From Nitrospinota bacterium (GTDB taxonomy: Bacteria > Tectomicrobia > Entotheonellia > J063): DNA of 11,045 nucleotides. The stretch spans positions 1 through 11,045 of the forward strand of contig RFHZ01000060.1 of assembly GCA_003696125.1 (NCBI GenBank). The letters are read 5' to 3'. The number at the start of each line of letters is the position of its first letter. The first letter of the stretch is position 1. Shown here in pieces: positions 7,003 through 11,045 of the stretch. The notes beneath the pieces were generated by a model. It was not told the origin of the DNA. It saw only the letters and a program-made list of their open reading frames with translations, and searched no databases. Made by a program: the position numbers and the translations under genes.

Positions 7003-7485
7003 GTGCAACATATCGTTGGTGTCGCAGACATGAAGATCTCTGCGGAAAAGGATGATCTGATCGTCACCTATGCCTTGGGGAGCTGTCTGGGGATTGCCAT
7101 CCATGATCCGGTGGCCTGTGTGGGGGGCCTGCTGCACGTCATGTTACCCCTTTCTACCATCGATCCATCCAAGGCGGCCCAAAATCCCTATATGTTCGTC
7201 GATACCGGAGTACCCAGGTTGTTTATCGAGTGCTATAAAGCCGGGGCGAAGAAGGAACGGCTGGTGGTAAAAGTCGCCGGTGGGGCCTGCTTACATCAGA
7301 ACGAGCAAGAGGACTACTTTCAGATCGGCAAGCGGAATTTCCTGACCTTGCGGAAGCTGCTCTGGAAAAACGGGGTCTTGCTCAGCGCTTACGATGTGGG
7401 TGGTCATCACTCTCGCACCATGGCTCTGGCCATCGGAAGTGGAGAGGTGATTGTCAAGAGCCAAGGTCAGGTGAAACGACTGTAG
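7003..7485 (+). CDS. cheD: CheD receptor glutamine deamidase
   Basis: 160 residues with a GTG start; GGAAGGAA ends three bases before it, a rather close spacing. The CheD catalytic triad is visible: T22 and C28 in TYALGSCLGIAIHD and H45 in GGLLHVMLP, each one residue later than in the Thermotoga protein (T21, C27, H44). The C-terminal GGHHSRTMALAIGSGEV is also typical. CheD deamidates receptor glutamines to glutamates so they can be methylated, and in many bacteria it also binds CheC and boosts its CheY-P phosphatase activity. No CheC is present here; CheX, two genes downstream, is the only member of that family seen. The gene ends 16 bases before cheY. Confidence 0.95.
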   Translation: MQHIVGVADMKISAEKDDLIVTYALGSCLGIAIHDPVACVGGLLHVMLPLSTIDPSKAAQNPYMFVDTGVPRLFIECYKAGAKKERLVVKVAGGACLHQNEQEDYFQIGKRNFLTLRKLLWKNGVLLSAYDVGGHHSRTMALAIGSGEVIVKSQGQVKRL

Positions 7486-7501
7486 CGAAGGAGAGAGAGC
7501 G

Positions 7502-7930
7502 ATGGCATTCAACGTGCTCGTGGTCGATGACAGCGCCGTGATGCGGGCCATGATCATCAAGACCCTACGCCTCAGCGGGGTTCCCTTAGGAGAGATCCAT
7601 GAAGCGGCTAATGGGAAAGAGGCCCTGCAGGTGCTGGATCGTCACTGGATCGATCTGGCTCTGGTGGACATCAACATGCCGGTCATGACCGGTGAGGAGA
7701 TGCTGGAGCAGATCCGTCAGAACCCGGAGACCGCTGATCTGGCCGTCATTGTTGTCTCCACCGAGGGGAGTGAGGCCCGCATAGAGCAGTTGCGTCGACA
7801 GGGAGCACAGTTTATCCATAAGCCGTTTACCCCTGAGACGTTACGAGAGGCCATCATCAATACTATAGGAGGCTGGGATGCACCAGAAACTGGAAGCGGC
7901 CCTATACAAAGCGGCCGCTTTGACTTTTGA
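7502..7930 (+). CDS. cheY: CheY-type single-domain response regulator
   Basis: 142 residues made of one receiver domain: acidic pair D9-D10, phospho-acceptor D56 in LALVDINMP, T87 in VVSTEGS and K107 in HKPF. No output domain follows. The start has AAGGAG (7488-7493), eight bases upstream. Phosphorylated by CheA, it would act on the flagellar switch or another motor. The receiver fold ends near residue 123; the remaining ~18 residues (WDAPETGSGPIQSGRFDF) are extra for a CheY, and their codons largely overlap the start of cheX in another frame. Position between cheD and cheX supports a chemotaxis role rather than a general receiver. Confidence 0.94.
   Translation: MAFNVLVVDDSAVMRAMIIKTLRLSGVPLGEIHEAANGKEALQVLDRHWIDLALVDINMPVMTGEEMLEQIRQNPETADLAVIVVSTEGSEARIEQLRRQGAQFIHKPFTPETLREAIINTIGGWDAPETGSGPIQSGRFDF
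7867..7872 (+). promoter_or_regulatory. Ribosome binding site of cheX inside cheY
   Basis: A perfect AGGAGG lies within the codons for the end of the CheY receiver, five bases before the cheX ATG at 7878. It decides the cheX start and shows that the 53-base overlap of the two genes is probably genuine. Confidence 0.7.
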
Positions 7931-8342
7931 ACAACTCTGTTTCCTCTTCCCTACCCCCCTGGTCGAATCTCCCGAGGTTGGCGCCACGGCCGAGGCGGTG
8001 GTGCAGGTCGAGTTTGAGGGAGCCTGTGGAGGAAGGCTGGTCATGGCTCTCTATGGGGACCCCCTGCTTTCTACCCTGGCTGCCAATATGCTGGGAGAAG
8101 AGGAGAGTCCTGCCCTGGAACAGCAACTGGACGCCCTGAAGGAAGTGGCCAATATTATCTGTGGTAATGTCTTGCCAGAGATTGCCGGGGCGCAGGCGAT
8201 CTTTCGGATTCATCCTCCTCAACTCCTTGTCGATGCCACTGGCGATCTCCCTGGAGAGGAGCCGGTGGCAGCGGTGGGCATCGGTCTCGATGAGGGTTGG
8301 GTCGCCCTCCGGCTTTACATGACTGCGGAGAGGGGGGAGTGA
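7878..8342 (+). CDS. cheX: CheX-type CheY-P phosphatase
   Basis: 154 residues, matching the length of CheX and CheC-family domains. The single phosphatase motif is seen in LKEVANIICGNVLPEI, with E89 and N92 as the E-x-x-N pair that positions water on the CheY aspartyl phosphate. One such motif, as in CheX, fits better than the two of CheC. The N-terminal helix (LEAALYKAAALTFEQLCFLFP) is also family-like, which supports the ATG at 7878 despite its 53-base overlap with cheY. CheX normally works as a dimer in the cytoplasm and resets the CheY signal. Close coupling with cheY would keep the two proteins in proportion. It is 33 bases ahead of cheB. Confidence 0.88.
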   Translation: MHQKLEAALYKAAALTFEQLCFLFPTPLVESPEVGATAEAVVQVEFEGACGGRLVMALYGDPLLSTLAANMLGEEESPALEQQLDALKEVANIICGNVLPEIAGAQAIFRIHPPQLLVDATGDLPGEEPVAAVGIGLDEGWVALRLYMTAERGE

Positions 8343-8357
8343 GGCCCGGTTTTGTAA

Positions 8358-8633
<276 letters not shown>

Positions 8634-8679
8634 AGACAGCGAGGCTGCCGTCAGGGCCCTGGATCTGGGGGCCGTAGAG

Positions 8680-9417
8680 GTGGTCTGTAAGCCGGGCTCG
8701 CAGTACTCGGTTCCTGATGTTTCACAGCATCTGGTGCACGCTATCCGCGCGGCGGCCGCGGCACGCATTTCCAGACAGCAGAAGCCCCCTACTCCCCGGC
8801 TACTGTCTCCTCCCCCTGTCTTCCAGACCACGCACAAGGTGGTGGCGATCGGAGCCTCAACCGGGGGCACCAAGGCGATCGAGACCATCCTCCGGGCTTT
8901 CCCGGTGACGGCTCCTGGAACGGTCATTGTCCAGCATATGCCCGAGCACTTCACCACCGCCTTTGCCCAGCGACTCAATCAGATCTGTGCCCTGGAGGTA
9001 CGCGAGGCGCAGGACCGGGACCCGGTGGTGCCGGGGGTGGCGCTTATCGCCCCGGGAAATCGACACCTGCTGCTGCAGAAGAGCGGGTCCCGCTATCTGG
9101 TGCGGGTAAAGGATGGGCCGCCGGTGCATCATCAACGGCCCAGCGTCGATGTGCTGTTTCAATCGGTTGCCCGCAGCGCCGGTCGTAACGCCATCGGAGT
9201 ATTGCTGACCGGGATGGGGGTCGATGGAGCCAAGGGATTGCTGGCCATGCGGAAGCGGGGAGCTCATACCCTGGTGCAGGACGAACAGAGCTGTGTCGTG
9301 TTCGGGATGCCCAAAGAGGCCATCAATCTCGGAGCTGCAGAGCGGGTAGTCCCGCTCGAACAGATGGCCCAGGCCATCCTGGAGTCTCTGGAGACTTCTA
9401 CACCCGTTAGCGGATAG
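8680..9417 (+). CDS. cheB: CheB, C-terminal methylesterase fragment (gene frameshifted)
   Basis: Homology continues upstream to 8632; the GTG at 8680 is only the first possible start in this frame and has no usable ribosome binding site, so independent translation is doubtful. The fragment begins with the end of the receiver (VVCKPG), a Pro-rich linker (~8770-8830), then the complete CheB catalytic domain: Ser in GASTGG, His in VQHMPEHF, Asp in TGMGVDGAKG. In the repaired protein these are S161, H187 and D283, each three less than in the E. coli enzyme (S164, H190, D286). It removes methyl groups from receptor glutamates and deamidates glutamines. The well-kept catalytic domain argues against a long-dead pseudogene. 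The gene ends seven bases before the diguanylate cyclase gene. Confidence 0.9.
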   Translation: MVCKPGSQYSVPDVSQHLVHAIRAAAAARISRQQKPPTPRLLSPPPVFQTTHKVVAIGASTGGTKAIETILRAFPVTAPGTVIVQHMPEHFTTAFAQRLNQICALEVREAQDRDPVVPGVALIAPGNRHLLLQKSGSRYLVRVKDGPPVHHQRPSVDVLFQSVARSAGRNAIGVLLTGMGVDGAKGLLAMRKRGAHTLVQDEQSCVVFGMPKEAINLGAAERVVPLEQMAQAILESLETSTPVSG

Positions 9418-9424
9418 GAGAAGG

Positions 9425-10534
9425 ATGAAACTCTTTACCAAGAGACGGCAGACCGTACCCGAACCTTCCCCAGAAGAGCTGGCGCAACAGCTTGCCTACC
9501 GCACAGAACAGGTTCACTTCTATCTCCATGCCCTCCGGGTTTTCGGATATTTTATCAAGGAGTTTTCGTTCGATCTGCTGGAGATCGGTGCCGATCGCTT
9601 CCAAAAGCAGATCGATCAGTTGATCACCTCCCTGACGGCTGAAAAGCCGGTGCGCAGTCTGAAACGGGTTCTTGAGCAGGGTAAGGCCCGTATCCTGGAA
9701 TATGTTCAGCAAGAAAAGGCCTATTTCCAGGAGCGGGAAGCAGAGTTTAAGCATATCATCGAGCTCTTGACCACGGGGATCGCCTCTCTGACCGAAGAGA
9801 ATAAGGTCTTCCATGCCCGTCTCTATCAGCGGAGCTCCCAGTTGGAGAAGATCACCTATCTGAACGACATCCGTAAAATCAAAGAGGAACTCCGCCAGGA
9901 GATCATGGAGATCAAGCGGTGTATCCGGCAGAAACAGTCGCAGGATGCCCAACGCATGGAAGCGCTGTCCCGGCAGATGGAGAGCCTCAAGATCGACTTT
10001 GAGCAGGCCAAGAAGGCCTCCCTCACCGATGGGTTAACCGGCGTATACAACCGCGCGGCCTTTGACCAGTATATGGCGAAGCTGGTTGAGCAGTCCTCGA
10101 TCAGCCGACGTTCATTTACCCTGATCCTCCTCGATATCGATGATTTTAAACGGATCAACGACACCTATGGTCATCGGGTGGGGGATCGGGTATTGATCGC
10201 TCTGGTGCAACAGTGCCGGGCCTTTATTCGCAAGGATGACTTCATGGCGCGTTACGGGGGGGAGGAGTTTGCCATCATCTTGCCCGATACCTCCCTGCGG
10301 ACCGCGTTACGCAAGGCACGGAAGATCTGTAAGACGATCGCCGCCACCCGCTATACGGTCGATGAGCTCGCCGAAGAGATCCAAAAGCTCTCCTTTACCG
10401 TAAGCATGGGGGTAGGGATATGGCGAGACGGGGATACGGTGGCCTCCTTGATCGATCGTACCGATAAGGCGCTCTATCAGGCGAAACGAGCAGGGAAGAA
10501 TCGCGTGGTGAGTGAGAGAGAACTCCCCTCTTAG
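9425..10534 (+). CDS. GGDEF diguanylate cyclase with helical N-terminal domain
   Basis: 369 residues; ATG four bases after AGGAG (9416-9420), which overlaps the cheB stop. Residues 1-195 are soluble, charged and helical, with coiled-coil character from ~95 to 195; I do not recognise a named sensor domain there and see no membrane segment. The GGDEF domain starts with SLTDGLTGVYNRAAF (199-213) and includes LDIDDFKRINDTYGH and the active-site GGEEF (278-282). It should make c-di-GMP from two GTP. R269-x-x-D272, five residues before GGEEF, is a typical inhibitory I-site, so product feedback is likely. Being last in the chemotaxis run, it suggests that the pathway, or its CheY, is linked to c-di-GMP output; the coiled coil may control dimerisation and thus activity. 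Confidence 0.95.
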   Translation: MKLFTKRRQTVPEPSPEELAQQLAYRTEQVHFYLHALRVFGYFIKEFSFDLLEIGADRFQKQIDQLITSLTAEKPVRSLKRVLEQGKARILEYVQQEKAYFQEREAEFKHIIELLTTGIASLTEENKVFHARLYQRSSQLEKITYLNDIRKIKEELRQEIMEIKRCIRQKQSQDAQRMEALSRQMESLKIDFEQAKKASLTDGLTGVYNRAAFDQYMAKLVEQSSISRRSFTLILLDIDDFKRINDTYGHRVGDRVLIALVQQCRAFIRKDDFMARYGGEEFAIILPDTSLRTALRKARKICKTIAATRYTVDELAEEIQKLSFTVSMGVGIWRDGDTVASLIDRTDKALYQAKRAGKNRVVSERELPS

Positions 10535-10542
10535 GCTGCACG

Positions 10543-11045
10543 CTATTGCGAGTGGGGGGCCTCGACTTTCGCCTTTAAGCCGGAGATCATCTGAAAGACC
10601 GAGGCATTGGTCCCCAGAGCCAGCACCCACAAGACGAGGAAGAGGATAAGAGGGGTGAACAGGGAGAGGACCCCTGCTCCCCCCAGGAGTACGATGCGGG
10701 ACTCTCGCTGGAAGTACCCGTAGGGGAGGTCCCAACCGAGGGAGAGGGCACGGGCCCGGATGTAGGAGAGGACACCGGTCCCGATGGTGGCAAAGAGGGT
10801 CACCACCAGCATCACCCGGTGGGTTCCATCGGCAAAGGCGATGATCAGAGAGGCGAAGAAGAAGAAGTCGGAGTAGCGGTCCAGGGTGGAATCGAGGAAA
10901 GCCCCAAATGTCGTCTTCTGGTTGGAGCCACGGGCGTACTGGCCATCGATAAAATCACAAAAGCCGCTGAGAAGGACGAAAATGCCGAACCCCAAAAATC
11001 TGCCACTCGCTCCGAAGAGAAAAGCGAGGAGCGCCACCAAAAAAC
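10543..11045 (-). CDS. CDP-alcohol phosphatidyltransferase, C-terminal part (5' end outside window)
   Basis: The frame is open to the window edge, so the N-terminus is missing; the TTG at 11040 is not taken as a start. The family motif DG-x2-AR-x8-G-x3-D-x3-D is complete in DGQYARGSNQKTTFGAFLDSTLDR, in two pieces of the visible sequence, and binds the metal ions and the CDP group. At least four hydrophobic helices follow, as in these inner-membrane enzymes. They swap CMP of a CDP-alcohol for an acceptor alcohol in phospholipid synthesis. The acceptor (glycerol phosphate, inositol phosphate or other) cannot be decided from this part. It converges on the diguanylate cyclase gene with only 8 bases between the two stops and no room for a separate terminator. 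It appears unrelated to the chemotaxis genes. Confidence 0.88.
   Translation of the reverse strand, partial: FLVALLAFLFGASGRFLGFGIFVLLSGFCDFIDGQYARGSNQKTTFGAFLDSTLDRYSDFFFFASLIIAFADGTHRVMLVVTLFATIGTGVLSYIRARALSLGWDLPYGYFQRESRIVLLGGAGVLSLFTPLILFLVLWVLALGTNASVFQMISGLKAKVEAPHSQ

Noticed and set aside
8857-9441. 194-residue open frame on the minus strand opposite the CheB catalytic domain
   Set aside because: Shadow frame; the plus strand carries all CheB catalytic motifs.

Overview
The window is a chemotaxis and signal-transduction locus from a Gram-negative, probably flagellated bacterium. The GC content is moderately high. GTG starts occur alongside ATG starts, and most genes carry strong AGGAGG-type ribosome binding sites. 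The mix of CheD, CheX, a stand-alone HDOD-EAL protein, a large hybrid kinase and possible sigma-54-type promoters would fit Desulfobacterota (former Deltaproteobacteria) or a nearby phylum such as Nitrospirota. This is inference from gene content only; there is no rRNA or other marker gene here.

Layout. (1) Positions 1-1733, plus strand: the C-terminal end of a methyl-accepting chemotaxis protein (5' end outside the window), then an EAL-HDOD protein linked to cyclic-di-GMP. (2) Positions 1779-4307, minus strand: an 842-residue membrane-bound hybrid histidine kinase with two receiver domains, the first of them degenerate. (3) Positions 4308-4867: a 560-base divergent intergenic region rich in symmetric sequence. 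It holds a long hairpin in the kinase leader, a cluster of TGTCA/TGACA half-sites, and two nearly identical 20-base motifs on opposite strands, each with the GG-N10-GC spacing of a sigma-54 promoter and each pointing outward to a gene. (4) Positions 4868-10534, plus strand: a secreted single-domain Cache/PDC-like protein, then cheW, cheR, cheD, cheY, cheX, cheB and a GGDEF diguanylate cyclase. Most genes from cheW onward are packed closely enough to be one operon. (5) Positions 10543-11045, minus strand: the C-terminal part of a CDP-alcohol phosphatidyltransferase, convergent with the operon and apparently unrelated to it.

How the genes fit together. CheW would couple receptors to a CheA kinase that is not in this window. 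CheR, CheB and CheD modify receptor side chains for adaptation. CheY carries the phosphoryl signal and CheX probably dephosphorylates it. The EAL-HDOD protein and the GGDEF protein flank the set and suggest that chemotaxis output here is tied to c-di-GMP. The secreted Cache-like protein, opposite the hybrid kinase and possibly sharing its control region, could be a soluble sensory input.

The most notable points are a frameshift in cheB at a CCCCC tract (ccc followed by taa) exactly between receiver and catalytic parts, with all catalytic residues downstream intact; the pair of inverted 20-base motifs with a palindrome between them; and a 53-base cheY/cheX overlap.
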